From the NCBI RefSeq assembly GCF_000217955.3, contig NZ_AFOY02000009.1:124001-188000 (forward strand): DNA of 64,000 nucleotides, written 5' to 3'. The notes under the pieces are model-generated. The model was not told where the DNA came from and did not search any database. It saw nothing but the letters and a program-made list of their open reading frames with translations. This DNA is from Pseudomonas fluorescens HK44 (GTDB lineage: Bacteria; Pseudomonadota; Gammaproteobacteria; Pseudomonadales; Pseudomonadaceae). Below, piece by piece: positions 36,605 to 46,729 of the stretch (its first letter is position 1; each line of letters opens with the position of its first letter). A program made the translations under genes and the position numbers.

Positions 36605-37882
36605 TTACAAAATGTTCGAGTAATCTGCCTCGATCCGGTCCAGGCTCAGGTGGTTGAGGAAGTTGGAGAAACACATCCAGGCCGACAAGGCGTTCATGTC
36701 ACGGAACTGGTCCGGCAGGTACTTGGGTGGTTCCACCAGGCCTTCATCCACCAACTGACGCAGGGTTCGCATGTCTTCCAGGGTGGTCTTGCCGCAAAAC
36801 AGCAAAGGGATCTGCTCAAGCTTGCCTTTACGCACGGCCAACTGAATGTAGTTGTAAACCATGATAAAGCCCTTGAGGTAGGACAAGTCTTTGGTAAATG
36901 GCAGGCCATTGGGTATCGAACCCCGGAAAACCCGGCTGGCATTGCTGTAACTTTCAGCCATCTCGAAGCCTTGAGCGCGGAAGAACTCAAAGATCTGCAA
37001 GAAGTCCGCGCCCTCCTCGGCCATGTGAATCGCGCGGGTACGGTTGGTCAGTTTGCGCAGGCGACTCGGGTAGGACGCAAAGGTGATGATTTCCATCAGA
37101 ATCGCCAGGCCTTCCTGGGTCACGGTCGACGACGGTGGACCTTTGGAGAGGAAGGTGCAGATCGGCTGGTTCAGGCCATTAAGGGTGGTGCCGACATGCA
37201 CCAGGCCTTCATGGACTTCCAAAGCGCGCACGTCACGTTCGTTGAACATCGCGTCAGCGCGGATCTTGATGTAGTCGGCACCGGCCGCCGCATCCGCGAC
37301 AATACCGTCGGACTCGAACACCCGAATGGTTTCCTCGGCTTCGCCAAAGACCTTGTTCAAGCGGGTTTGCAGCAAGTGCACGGCTTCTTTGGCGGTGAGA
37401 ATCTTCGGCTCGTCCTTGAGGTCGCCCCGGCCATCGATGTTGTTCAGGTAGTCGGACATCATCAGGCCAAGGTCGGCCAGGGTCGGGTCACCGGCGTGGA
37501 ACGCATCGGACGCGGCGCCGTAAAGCTCCTGGGAGATCAACCCGAAATCTTCAGTGCCACGCGCTTCGAGCATCCGCACCACCATGCGGTATTCCTTGCA
37601 CATGCGGCGCATGATCTGCCCGACAGGGTTGAACTGACCGAGCTGACGGGTGATGTCGCGCTCGATATTCTGGAATTCCAGCTTCACTTTGCTGGAGTCG
37701 AAGGACAGCGGCCGATTGAGGTAGTAGTCGCGGTCCACCGCCGGCATTTCCTTGCCTTTGGCCTTGAGGAAGCCCTTGCGGATGTTGTCGTCCCACTTGA
37801 CCGCATCGAGTACCCGTATCGGCGTCTGCGCCAGCACAATGCGATCGGACAAGGTGCGTATCGTCTGCTGGTATTCGTCCAC
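36605..37882 (-). CDS. DUF1704 / QEGLA-motif protein, putative HExxxH metallopeptidase
   Basis: Soluble protein of 425 aa. It matches the bacterial family labelled 'flavohemoglobin expression-modulating QEGLA motif protein': TQEGLAILMEIITFASYP near residue 253. Just before it is LEVHEGLVHVGTTLNG (about 225), i.e. HExxxH. That arrangement is shared with DUF1704 eukaryotic tyrosine carboxypeptidases (MATCAP), so a zinc peptidase role is plausible; the flavohemoglobin label has little mechanistic basis. No signal peptide. The start codon is followed by DEYQQTIRTLSDRI; GCAGGAG precedes it. Confidence 0.85.
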   Translation of the reverse strand: MDEYQQTIRTLSDRIVLAQTPIRVLDAVKWDDNIRKGFLKAKGKEMPAVDRDYYLNRPLSFDSSKVKLEFQNIERDITRQLGQFNPVGQIMRRMCKEYRMVVRMLEARGTEDFGLISQELYGAASDAFHAGDPTLADLGLMMSDYLNNIDGRGDLKDEPKILTAKEAVHLLQTRLNKVFGEAEETIRVFESDGIVADAAAGADYIKIRADAMFNERDVRALEVHEGLVHVGTTLNGLNQPICTFLSKGPPSSTVTQEGLAILMEIITFASYPSRLRKLTNRTRAIHMAEEGADFLQIFEFFRAQGFEMAESYSNASRVFRGSIPNGLPFTKDLSYLKGFIMVYNYIQLAVRKGKLEQIPLLFCGKTTLEDMRTLRQLVDEGLVEPPKYLPDQFRDMNALSAWMCFSNFLNHLSLDRIEADYSNIL

Positions 37883-37925
37883 CCGAAACTCCTGCTGTAA
37901 GTACCATTCAGTTACAACGCAACAC

Positions 37926-38029
37926 TGTGGGAGCGAGCCGGCTCCGGGCGGCGTTCCGACGAAGACGGAGTATCATCCAACAGATATGCTGAATATCAGA
38001 TCGCTTTCGCGAGCAGGCTCGCTCCCACA
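37926..38029. repeat. Chimeric REP pair with TCCGGGCGGCG insert
   Basis: Left arm GAGCCGGCTCCGGGCGGCG then TCCGACGAAGACGG; right arm GCGAGCAGGCTCGCTCCCACA. Third copy of this mixed type. Confidence 0.85.
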
Positions 38030-38054
38030 GGATCAATGTTGATTTCCTATCGGG

Positions 38055-38771
38055 CTACACCGAGGCCAATACCAGGTGCATGTACCGAGTCAGAATGCCG
38101 AGCATCTCTTGTTCGGCCTCGGGCTCTGCGTCGTTGAGCAGGCCCTGATATTCCATCCGGCCGACAATCGCCGTCAACACTTTGGCATCCTGCTGTGGCT
38201 CTCGGGAACCCAATACCTGGAAAAGCTGGCAGGTGCCCTGCAAAAGAATTTGCTGATGCGAGCGCACCAACAGTGCCAGACGCGGGTTGAGCAAGGCTTC
38301 CTGGCGGAAGGCCTGCTCGGCCATCAGGTGCTCGCGGCGGTTGATCAATTGCCGGTGAACGTAATCCGCCATCAGCCGGGCAATATCGTCAGCCAACTGT
38401 GAGCGGGACTCGGGACTGCCATCACCACTGATGACCAATTCGCGCAACAGGCCTTCGTTGTTGGCCCACAACCTGGCCATGAAGGCAGCGCTGCGCTCAA
38501 CGTATTGAGCGAAGGTATCGGTGAGCAGGTCATCGATATCCTTGAAATAGTACGTGGTCGCCGACAGCGGCACACCGGCTTCAGCGGCCACTGCACGGTG
38601 ACGTACCGCACGGACACCATCGCGTACGACGATACGCATCGCCGCATCGAGAATTTCCTGTCGACGCTGCTCACTTCCTTGTCTACTGGCTTTGCGGCCT
38701 TGGTACTGAACACTTTCAGCGACCGCAGTGGCAATGCCAGCTGCTCCTTCTTGAGCCATTGCACGATTCAC
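38055..38771 (-). CDS. TetR family transcriptional regulator
   Basis: Regulator of 238 aa with a longer than usual N-terminal tail before the helix-turn-helix (RRQEILDAAMRIVVRDGVRA, then VAAEAGVPLSATTYYFKD). The C-terminal domain contains LLVRSHQQILLQGTCQLF. It is the PA3699-like regulator found between lysS and the DUF1704 gene; ligand and targets unknown. A GTG at 38771 with AGAGAGG at 10-base spacing is preferred; the ATG four codons later lies too far from that RBS. Confidence 0.87.
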   Translation of the reverse strand: MNRAMAQEGAAGIATAVAESVQYQGRKASRQGSEQRRQEILDAAMRIVVRDGVRAVRHRAVAAEAGVPLSATTYYFKDIDDLLTDTFAQYVERSAAFMARLWANNEGLLRELVISGDGSPESRSQLADDIARLMADYVHRQLINRREHLMAEQAFRQEALLNPRLALLVRSHQQILLQGTCQLFQVLGSREPQQDAKVLTAIVGRMEYQGLLNDAEPEAEQEMLGILTRYMHLVLASV

Positions 38772-38833
38772 GACAGGTATTCCTCTCTAACGTCAAAAGT
38801 AACCAATTGATACATTTGTACCAGACAGGCAAT

Positions 38834-38862
38834 AAAAAGCCGCCTGTTATAGGCGGCTTTTT
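38834..38862. terminator. Bidirectional terminator after lysS
   Basis: AAAAAGCCGCC and GGCGGCTTTTT around a 7-base loop: A run, 6-bp GC stem, T run on both strands. It lies 12 bases beyond the lysS stop. Confidence 0.93.
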
Positions 38863-38873
38863 AATTGAAACAC

Positions 38874-40376
38874 TTACGCTTGCGGCCGCATGTGCGGGAA
38901 CAGGATCACATCACGAATCGACGGAGAGTTGGTCAGCAGCATCACCAGACGGTCGATACCGATACCTTCGCCGGCGGTCGGCGGCATGCCGTATTCCAGC
39001 GCACGTACGAAGTCAGCGTCGTAGTGCATGGCTTCGTCGTCACCGGCGTCCTTGTCAGCCACCTGAGCCATGAAGCGCTCGGCCTGGTCTTCGGCATCAT
39101 TGAGCTCGGAGTAGGCGTTGGCGATTTCGCGGCCACCGATGAACAGCTCGAAACGGTCGGTGACGTTAGGGTTCTCGTCGTTGCGGCGGGCCAGCGGCGA
39201 CACTTCGAACGGGTACTGGGTGATGAAGTGCGGCTGCTCCAGCTTGTGCTCGACCAGCTCTTCGAAAATCATGACCTGCAGCTTGCCCAGACCTTCGAAG
39301 CCGAGCACTTTGGCGCCGGCCTTCTTCGCGATGGCGCGAGCCTTGTCGATGTCAGTCAGGTCGTCGGCGGTCAGCTCAGGGTTGTACTTGAGGATCGAGT
39401 CGAACACCGAGAGACGCACGAACGGCTCGCCGAAGTGGAACACCTTGTCGCCGTAAGGCACGTCGGTGCTGCCCAGAACCAGCTGCGCCAGTTCACGGAA
39501 CAGTTCTTCGGTCAGGTCCATGTTGTCTTCATAGTCGGCGTACGCCTGGTAGAACTCCAACATGGTGAATTCAGGGTTGTGACGAGTCGAGACGCCTTCG
39601 TTACGGAAGTTGCGGTTGATCTCGAAGACCTTTTCAAACCCGCCCACAACCAGACGCTTGAGGTACAGCTCCGGTGCGATACGCAGGAACATTTCCATGT
39701 CCAGCGCGTTGTGGTGAGTCTCGAACGGCTTGGCCGCCGCACCGCCCGGGATGGTTTGCAGCATCGGCGTTTCGACTTCCAGGAAGTCACGCTTCATCAG
39801 GAAGCTGCGAATGTGTGCAATCACTTGCGAACGCACGCGGAAGGTCTGGCGTACATCTTCGTTGACGATCAGGTCAACATAACGCTGGCGATAGCGCTGC
39901 TCGGTGTCGGACAGGCCGTGGTGCTTGTCCGGCAACGGGCGCAGGGATTTGGTCAGCAGACGCACGTTGGTCATTTCAACGTACAGGTCGCCCTTGCCGG
40001 AACGGGCCAGGGTGCCTTCGGCAGCAATGATGTCGCCCAGGTCCCAGGTTTTCACGGCGGCCAGGGTTTCTTCGGACAGGGTTTTACGGTTGACGTAGAC
40101 CTGAATGCGCCCGGACATGTCCTGGATCACCATGAACGAGCCACGGTTGAGCATGAGACGACCGGCAACCTTGACCGGGATCGCAGCCTCTGCCAGCTCT
40201 TCCTTAGTCTTGGAAGCGTACTGTTTCTGCAAGTCTTCGCAGTAGGCGTCGCGGCGGAAGTCGTTGGGGAAGGCCTGGCCCTTGGTGCGCTCGGCAGCAA
40301 GCTTTTCCTTGCGCAGGGCGATCAGGGAGTTTTCTTCCTGTTGCAGGGCTTGCGGATCGAGTTCTAGGTCGCTCAT
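38874..40376 (-). CDS. lysS: Lysyl-tRNA synthetase, class II
   Basis: Charges tRNA-Lys (500 aa). N-terminal OB-fold anticodon domain ([20 protein letters not shown]), class II motif 2 [20 protein letters not shown] (about 260) and motif 3 [15 protein letters not shown] (about 470) are intact. It lies 71 bases downstream of prfB on the same strand, the classic prfB-lysS order. Confidence 0.97.
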   Translation of the reverse strand: MSDLELDPQALQQEENSLIALRKEKLAAERTKGQAFPNDFRRDAYCEDLQKQYASKTKEELAEAAIPVKVAGRLMLNRGSFMVIQDMSGRIQVYVNRKTLSEETLAAVKTWDLGDIIAAEGTLARSGKGDLYVEMTNVRLLTKSLRPLPDKHHGLSDTEQRYRQRYVDLIVNEDVRQTFRVRSQVIAHIRSFLMKRDFLEVETPMLQTIPGGAAAKPFETHHNALDMEMFLRIAPELYLKRLVVGGFEKVFEINRNFRNEGVSTRHNPEFTMLEFYQAYADYEDNMDLTEELFRELAQLVLGSTDVPYGDKVFHFGEPFVRLSVFDSILKYNPELTADDLTDIDKARAIAKKAGAKVLGFEGLGKLQVMIFEELVEHKLEQPHFITQYPFEVSPLARRNDENPNVTDRFELFIGGREIANAYSELNDAEDQAERFMAQVADKDAGDDEAMHYDADFVRALEYGMPPTAGEGIGIDRLVMLLTNSPSIRDVILFPHMRPQA

Positions 40377-40447
40377 GTCTTTAAATTTTCCATCACAGGT
40401 TCGTTGCCCCCACCGATGGCAGGGGACTTGAGGTCTTGACTGGCGGT

Positions 40448-41543
40448 TTACAAGCCTTGCTTCAGGCTCGCCACCAGGTATTCGTCGATGTCGCCGTCGA
40501 GCACCTTGTCGCAGTCGCTGCGTTCGACGTTAGTACGCAAATCCTTGATTCGCGACTGGTCGAGTACGTACGAGCGAATCTGGTGACCCCAACCGATGTC
40601 CGACTTGGTGTCTTCCAGGGCTTGGGAGGCAGCGTTGCGTTTCTGCACTTCCTGCTCGTACAAGCGCGCCCGCAACATTTTCATCGCGGTGTCTTTGTTG
40701 GCGTGCTGGGAACGTTCGTTCTGGCAGCTGACCACGGTGTTGGTCGGTACGTGGGTGATACGTACGGCCGAGTCGGTGGTGTTTACGTGCTGACCACCGG
40801 CGCCCGAGGAGCGGTAGGTGTCGATGCGCAGGTCTGACGGGTTGATGTCGATTTCGATGTTGTCATCGATTTCCGGCGACACGAACACGGCCGAGAACGA
40901 GGTGTGACGACGGTTACCGGAGTCGTACGGGCTCTTGCGCACCAGACGGTGCACGCCGATCTCGGTCCGCAGCCAGCCAAAGGCGTATTCACCCTTGATG
41001 TGCACGGTTGCGCCCTTGATCCCGGCGACTTCACCGGCGGAGAGTTCCATGATGGTCGCGTCGAAACCGCGTTTGTCCGCCCAGCGCAGGTACATGCGCA
41101 GCAGGATGTTCGCCCAGTCCTGGGCTTCGGTACCGCCGGAGCCGGCCTGGATATCCAGGTAGGCGTTGTTGGCGTCCATCTCACCGCTGAACATACGGCG
41201 GAATTCGAGTTTTTCCAGGGCCTCGCGCAGACGCTCGACTTCGGCAGCGACGTCATCGACGGCGGCCTGGTCTTCTTCCTCTGCGGACATCAACAGCAGG
41301 TCTTTGGCGTCGGCAAGGCCGCTGTGCATCTGGTCGAGGGTTTCGACGATCTGCGCCAGAAGGGACCGCTCGCGGCCCAGTTCCTGAGCGTACGACGGGT
41401 TGTTCCAGACATTCGGATCTTCAAGCTCGCGATTGACTTCGGTCAGACGCTCATGCTTTTGATCGTAGTCAAAGATACCCCCGAATAGTTTCGGAGCGCT
41501 CGGACAGGTCCTTGATACTGTTAAGGATCGGGTTGATTTCCAT
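40448..41543 (-). CDS. prfB: Peptide chain release factor 2 (programmed +1 frameshift)
   Basis: Releases peptides at UGA and UAA; 364 aa after frameshift. The ATG at 41543 opens a 24-codon frame ending in CTT TGA (TGA at 41469-41471); the slip site is GGGGGTATCTTTGAC with AGG/GGG as the internal Shine-Dalgarno. The ribosome moves +1 and reads [12 protein letters not shown] into the main frame (41470 to 40448). This is the known autoregulation by RF2. GGQ is in [14 protein letters not shown]. The stop-recognition tripeptide reads SPY ([11 protein letters not shown]) where E. coli has SPF. Confidence 0.96.
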
Positions 41544-41657
41544 GGCGGGCAGCACTCGTTGGCGAACTTTTGAAAGCCGGCGAGTATAACGTAATCAAGC
41601 TGTCACGGCAGCCCGCCTGGCGGCTTTAGCGGCGAATGAGGTTGGAGCTGAAATCGC

Positions 41658-41693
41658 CCCCTCACCCTCACCCTCTGGGGAAAGGGTGAGGGG
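41658..41693. repeat. Inverted repeat between prfB and wspR
   Basis: CCCCTCACCCT and AGGGTGAGGGG (11 bp) around 14 bases. It is a widespread pyrimidine/purine-rich hairpin in proteobacterial genomes, here downstream of wspR and likely to slow or end its transcript. Confidence 0.75.
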
Positions 41694-41706
41694 TGGGTTC
41701 AGAACC

Positions 41707-42708
41707 TCATTCGATCCCTACCTGATTGCGTCCATTGTTCTTCGCCAGGTACAACCCCTTGTCCGCTGCCGACATCAATTGACGGCAATCACTGCCCGGC
41801 TCCGGGGTCATGGTCGAGAGGCCGATGCTGATGGTCAGGCTCGCACCTTCGGCCGGGAAAACATGCGGGATTTTCATCCCAGCCACGGTCTGCCGGAGTT
41901 TTTCCGCGACCAGGCGTGCCCCGCCCGGCGAGGTGTTGGGCAATACCAGGACGAACTCTTCGCCGCCATAACGCGCCGGCAGATCGGAAGGCCGGCTGCT
42001 GGCATCGCGAATCGCCGCGGCGACTTTGCACAGGGCTTCGTCGCCTTCAAGATGACCGAAGCTGTCGTTGTACAACTTGAAGTAGTCGACATCGATCATC
42101 AATAGCGACAGTTGCGTCTGGTCACGCATGGCCCGGCGCCATTCCAGCTCGAGGTATTCATCGAAATGGCGGCGGTTCGACAGGCCGGTCAGGCCGTCGG
42201 AGTTCATCAGGCGTTGCAGCACCAGGTTGGTGTCGAGCAACTGCTGCTGACTGACTCGCAGCGCCCGGTAGGCCGCGTCGCGCTGGATCAGGGTCATGTA
42301 GGAGCGCGAGTGATAACGAATGCGCGCGACCAGTTCGATGTTGTCCGGCAGTTTGACCAGGTAATCGTTGGCCCCCGCAGCAAACGCCGCGCTCTTGATC
42401 AGCGGATCCTCCTTGGTCGAAAGCACAATGATCGGAATGTCCTTGGTCGCCGGGTGGTTGCGGTATTCGCGCACCAGCGACAGGCCGTCCAGACCGGGCA
42501 TGACCAGGTCCTGCAGGATCACCGTCGGCTTGATGCGAATCGCCTGGGCGATGGCCTGATGCGGATCGGCGCAGAAATGGAAGTCGATATTTTCTTCGTT
42601 CGCCAGCCCGCGGCGCACGGCTTCACCAATCATCGCCTGGTCGTCGATCAGCAGCACCATCGCGGCGTTCTCATCGGTTTTAAAGGCGTCGAGCTGTAAA
42701 TCATCCAT
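41707..42708 (-). CDS. wspR: Diguanylate cyclase response regulator WspR
   Basis: Output of the Wsp system: makes c-di-GMP when phosphorylated (333 aa). Receiver domain with phospho-Asp in [12 protein letters not shown] (about D67), a helical stalk (about 140-170), then GGDEF domain with active GGEEF ([13 protein letters not shown]) and the inhibitory site RPSD five residues before it. All residues for activity and feedback control are present. It closes the operon, 42 bases behind wspF. Confidence 0.95.
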   Translation of the reverse strand: MDDLQLDAFKTDENAAMVLLIDDQAMIGEAVRRGLANEENIDFHFCADPHQAIAQAIRIKPTVILQDLVMPGLDGLSLVREYRNHPATKDIPIIVLSTKEDPLIKSAAFAAGANDYLVKLPDNIELVARIRYHSRSYMTLIQRDAAYRALRVSQQQLLDTNLVLQRLMNSDGLTGLSNRRHFDEYLELEWRRAMRDQTQLSLLMIDVDYFKLYNDSFGHLEGDEALCKVAAAIRDASSRPSDLPARYGGEEFVLVLPNTSPGGARLVAEKLRQTVAGMKIPHVFPAEGASLTISIGLSTMTPEPGSDCRQLMSAADKGLYLAKNNGRNQVGIE

Positions 42709-42750
42709 GTGCGGGCACCTGAATAAGGCAAGTGCAGCTGCAATGTTGAG

Positions 42751-43761
42751 TCATTTTGCAAAGATCTCCAGCAATCGTGGCGCTATCTTGTCCAGCGGGT
42801 GAATTTCTACAGCGGCGTTGATGGCGGCGGCCGCTTTCGGCATGCCATATACCGCGCTGCTGTGCTGATCCTGAGCCATGGTCAGGTAGCCTTGTTGGCG
42901 CATCAATTTAAGTCCCTGGGCGCCATCGCGCCCCATGCCGGTCAGCAGCACACCCACTGCATCACCATCCCAGTAAGTGGCCACGCTTTCAAAAAAAACG
43001 TCGATCGAGGGTCGATAGATCTCGTTGACCGGCTCGGCGGTGTAGGCCAGCGTACCGTTCTTCAACAAACGAATATGGTGATTGGTGCCCGCCAGCAACA
43101 CCGTCCCGCTTTGCGGCGGCTCGCCTTCCTGCGCCAGGCGCACGTTCAGACCGCTGGCGCTGCCGAGCCATTCAGCCATACCGGCCGCGAACACCTGGTC
43201 AACGTGCTGAACCAGCACGATGGCCGGCGCAAAATCGTGTGGCAGGCTCTTGAGCAAGACTTCCAGCGCCGCCGGCCCACCAGCAGAAGAACCGATGGCC
43301 ACCAGGCTCCGGCGTTGCCCGGAAATGCGAGGATGGGTCGGCGCTGATTGCACGCGGTTACCGCGTTCGCCGATCAGCCAGCCGATATTCATGATCTTGC
43401 GCAGCAGTGGCGCTGCGGCTTCTTTCGGATCGCCCGCGCCGAGGGCCGGGGTATCGACCACATCCAGCGCGCCGTGCCCCATGGCCTCGAACACCCGATG
43501 GACATTCTGCTCCCGGTCCACCGTAACGATAACGATAGCGCACGGGGTCTCGGCCATGATCCGGCGGGTCGCTTCGACGCCATCCATGACCGGCATGATC
43601 AGGTCCATCAGGATCAGGTCCGGGGTGAACTCGGTGCAACGTTGCACCGCCTCGGCGCCATTGCGGGCGACCCAGACCACCTCGTGCGCCGGCTCGAACG
43701 CCAAGGCTCGACGCAGGGCCTCCACGGCCATGGGCATATCGTTGACGATAGCGATCTTCAT
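42751..43761 (-). CDS. wspF: CheB-like methylesterase WspF
   Basis: Negative regulator of Wsp (336 aa): receiver domain (phospho-Asp in DLILMDLIMPVMDG, about residue 53) and methylesterase domain with catalytic Ser in IGSSAGGPAALEVLL (about 165), His in VLVQHVDQVF and Asp in LLTGMGRDGAQGL. It demethylates WspA and so damps signalling; loss in relatives gives wrinkly colonies. Four-base overlap with wspE. Confidence 0.95.
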   Translation of the reverse strand: MKIAIVNDMPMAVEALRRALAFEPAHEVVWVARNGAEAVQRCTEFTPDLILMDLIMPVMDGVEATRRIMAETPCAIVIVTVDREQNVHRVFEAMGHGALDVVDTPALGAGDPKEAAAPLLRKIMNIGWLIGERGNRVQSAPTHPRISGQRRSLVAIGSSAGGPAALEVLLKSLPHDFAPAIVLVQHVDQVFAAGMAEWLGSASGLNVRLAQEGEPPQSGTVLLAGTNHHIRLLKNGTLAYTAEPVNEIYRPSIDVFFESVATYWDGDAVGVLLTGMGRDGAQGLKLMRQQGYLTMAQDQHSSAVYGMPKAAAAINAAVEIHPLDKIAPRLLEIFAK

Positions 43762-46049
43762 GCACGCGCTCCTCCTATGAGCTCAACCACTGCATCGAGC
43801 AGCGCATCGTCATGAAAGCTGGCCTTGGCTAGATAGTAGTCGGCTCCAGCGTCCAGTCCACGACGACGGTCTTCTTCACGATCCTTGTAGGACACCACCA
43901 TCACCGGCAGCGATTGCAGCCGATTGTCACGTCGCAACAACGAAACCAGTTCGATCCCGTCCATGCGCGGCATATCAATGTCGGTAATCAACAGATCGAA
44001 ATCTTCGGCACGCAGCGCGTTCCAGCCGTCCATGCCGTCAACCGCAACGGCCACGTCATAACCCCGATTGAGCAGCAGCTTGCGTTGCAACTCACGAACC
44101 GTCAGTGAGTCATCGACCACCAGAATACGTTTGCGAGCGACGATGGCGGCCTGTTGGCTATGCCGGGCGATCCGCTCCAGGCGACCGGTATTGAGCAGTT
44201 TGTCCACCGAGCGGAGCAGGTCTTCGACGTCGACGATCAACACCACCGAGCCGTCATCGAGCAAGGCGCCGGCAGAAATGTCCTGAACCTTGCCCAGGCG
44301 CTCATCCAGCGGCAACACCACCAAGGTGCGCTCGCCGATAAACCGCTCGACGGCCACGCCGTACACCGTATCGCGGTCACGGATGACCACGACTTTAAGA
44401 GTCGCCGGGCTGCTCTGACTCGCCGGGCGGTTGAGCAACTGGCTGGCCGCGACGAGGCCGACGTGTCGACCTTCGTGCCAGAAGTGCTGACGACCTTCCA
44501 CCTGGACGATGTCGTCCGACGCCAAATCGCACATGCGCTCGATGTGCGCCAGTGGAAAGGCATACGCCTCCTCGCCCACTTCCACCACCAGACTGCGCAC
44601 CACCGACAACGTCAACGGCACCTCGAGATGGAAACGACTGCCCTCGCCGGCCTTCTGCTCCAGCACCACGGCGCCGCGTAACTGGCGGACCATGTGCTGA
44701 ACCGCATCCAGGCCTACGCCACGCCCGGACACCTCGGTGACCTGGTCGCGCAGGCTGAAGCCCGGCAGGAAGAGGAACGTCAGCAGCTCTTCTTCGCTGA
44801 GCTGCGCCGCGGTCTCGGCCGGTGACAGTTGACGCTCGACGATGCTGCGGCGCACTCGCTCCAGGTCCACGCCATGGCCATCGTCGCTCAATTCCAGCAA
44901 CAACAGCCCGGCCTGGTTGGATGCGCGCAAACGAATCAGCCCTTCGGCAGGCTTGCCGGCCAGCAGGCGTTGCTCAGGCGTTTCGATGCCGTGGTCTACG
45001 GCATTGCGCAACAAATGGGTCAGTGGCGCTTCGAGCTTCTCCAGCACATCGCGGTCGACCTGGGTCTTTTCACCCTCGATTTCCAACCGCACCTGCTTGC
45101 CCAGACTACGCCCCAGATCGCGAACCATCCGCGCCTGCCCGATCAGTACATCGGCAAACGGCCGCATGCGACAGGCCAGCGCTGTGTCGTACAGCACCTG
45201 AGCGCGCTGGCTCGCCTGCCAGGCAAACTCGTCAAGCTCGGCGGTTTTCTCTGCCAGCAACTGCTGCGATTCGGCCAACAGCCGCCGCGCATCGCCGAGC
45301 GCCTCCAGGGCCTCAAGGCTCAGGTCTTGCTCTTTGAGGTGAACGTTGAGGTTTTCCAGGGCGCGCAGACTGTTGCTCTGCGTGCGCTTGAGACGCTGCA
45401 TTGTCGCCAGGTAAGGCTTGAGACGCAGGGTTTCCACCAGCGATTTGCTCGACAGATCGAGCAGGCTGTTCAAGCGCTCGGCGGTTACCCGCAACACCCG
45501 CTCGCCGCCTTCGGTGACGCGCTTGGCTATACGCGACGCCTCGACCGAGGCCGCCAGCGACGACTCGAGTTCTGACACCAGGTCCGGCGGCTCGACTTGC
45601 GGTGCCGGTGGCTCGGGCGGCCATGAGGGCTGTGTTACGGCAGGTGCTGCGACCGCCAGGGGATCCAGCAAACGCCCCATCAGCGCCACGTAGGCTTCGA
45701 CGTCGCCTGGGCCCACGTTGGCGCTGCCTGGCGTGGCAATGCGCATCAGCAAGTCCGTGCCTTGCAGCAGCGCATCAATGTGTTCGGGGCGCAGAAAAAG
45801 TCGCCCCTCCTGCGCGCTGACCAGACAATCTTCCATCACGTGGGAAACGCTGACCCCGGCATCCACACCGACAATCCGCGCCGCGCCCTTGAGCGAATGC
45901 GCGGCGCGCATGCAGGCTTCCAGCTGATCGGCCTGGGTCGGGTTACGTTCCAGCGCCAGCAACCCGGCGCTGAGCACCTGGGTCTGGGCCTCGGCTTCAA
46001 GACTGAAGAGTTCCAACAGTGACGCGTCGCGCATTTGATCGGGGGTCAT
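43758..46049 (-). CDS. wspE: Hybrid histidine kinase WspE (CheA-like)
   Basis: Kinase of 763 aa phosphorylating WspR and WspF. Hpt domain with phospho-His in RAAHSLKGAAR (about H51), a linker, HATPase with HLLRNAVDHGIETPEQR, DDGHGVDLERV and GRGVGLDAVQHM, a CheW-like domain, and a C-terminal receiver (phospho-Asp in DLLITDIDMPRMDG). It overlaps wspD and wspF by four bases each. Confidence 0.95.
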   Translation of the reverse strand: MTPDQMRDASLLELFSLEAEAQTQVLSAGLLALERNPTQADQLEACMRAAHSLKGAARIVGVDAGVSVSHVMEDCLVSAQEGRLFLRPEHIDALLQGTDLLMRIATPGSANVGPGDVEAYVALMGRLLDPLAVAAPAVTQPSWPPEPPAPQVEPPDLVSELESSLAASVEASRIAKRVTEGGERVLRVTAERLNSLLDLSSKSLVETLRLKPYLATMQRLKRTQSNSLRALENLNVHLKEQDLSLEALEALGDARRLLAESQQLLAEKTAELDEFAWQASQRAQVLYDTALACRMRPFADVLIGQARMVRDLGRSLGKQVRLEIEGEKTQVDRDVLEKLEAPLTHLLRNAVDHGIETPEQRLLAGKPAEGLIRLRASNQAGLLLLELSDDGHGVDLERVRRSIVERQLSPAETAAQLSEEELLTFLFLPGFSLRDQVTEVSGRGVGLDAVQHMVRQLRGAVVLEQKAGEGSRFHLEVPLTLSVVRSLVVEVGEEAYAFPLAHIERMCDLASDDIVQVEGRQHFWHEGRHVGLVAASQLLNRPASQSSPATLKVVVIRDRDTVYGVAVERFIGERTLVVLPLDERLGKVQDISAGALLDDGSVVLIVDVEDLLRSVDKLLNTGRLERIARHSQQAAIVARKRILVVDDSLTVRELQRKLLLNRGYDVAVAVDGMDGWNALRAEDFDLLITDIDMPRMDGIELVSLLRRDNRLQSLPVMVVSYKDREEDRRRGLDAGADYYLAKASFHDDALLDAVVELIGGARA

Positions 46050-46729
46050 GTCAGGCTCCGGGTCACGGCGGACAACACCTGCTCTTCATCCAGCCAGCGC
46101 AGGCTGCGACCTCTGAATTGCAGGACGCCACGGGTGTACTTGGCACTGGCCTGCTCGCCTGACCGGGACGCACCGTCGAGAATCCGCTCATCAATGGCGT
46201 GAATCCCGTCCACCTCATCCACCGGCACCACCACCGGGCCGCCGTGAGCAGCAATGATCAACATGCGCGGCATGATCCGCACGCCGGAGGCGACACCGGT
46301 GGTCGCTTCCAGCCCGAGCAATTCCACCAGCGACAGGCACGCCACCAGCGCGCCACGCACATTCGCCACCCCCAGCAATGCTCGCGAACGCTGATGCGGC
46401 AGTGAATGAATCGCCTGCATCGGCGCCACTTCCACCAGGCTGCGGGTGGCCAGGGCGAGCCATTCTTCGCCGAGGCGAAACATCAACAGCGAGCGCGTGA
46501 CCACATCCGTTTCAACGGCAGTGGACACTTGCGCGCGGTCGTCCTGCTGCAAGGCATAGCGATCCAGCAAACGCGTCGCCGCCGCGAAATACACCGCGCA
46601 ATTGCGACAGTGAATATGTTCGTTCAGCAGCGGGCAGGACTTGTCGCCGTGGATACCGATACGGTTCCAGCAGTCGTCGATCGCCTGGGCATCTTCATGG
46701 GTTACGTTCAGCGAAACAGAACCGGTCAT
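46046..46729 (-). CDS. wspD: CheW-like coupling protein WspD
   Basis: Adaptor of 227 aa between receptor and kinase. The N terminus has a cysteine cluster (CPLLNEHIHCRNCAVYF) preceding a CheW domain (SLLMFRLGEEWLALATRSL, VANVRGALVACLSL). The extra N-terminal Cys-rich segment is a usual WspD feature. It overlaps its neighbours by four bases. Confidence 0.93.
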   Translation of the reverse strand: MTGSVSLNVTHEDAQAIDDCWNRIGIHGDKSCPLLNEHIHCRNCAVYFAAATRLLDRYALQQDDRAQVSTAVETDVVTRSLLMFRLGEEWLALATRSLVEVAPMQAIHSLPHQRSRALLGVANVRGALVACLSLVELLGLEATTGVASGVRIMPRMLIIAAHGGPVVVPVDEVDGIHAIDERILDGASRSGEQASAKYTRGVLQFRGRSLRWLDEEQVLSAVTRSLT

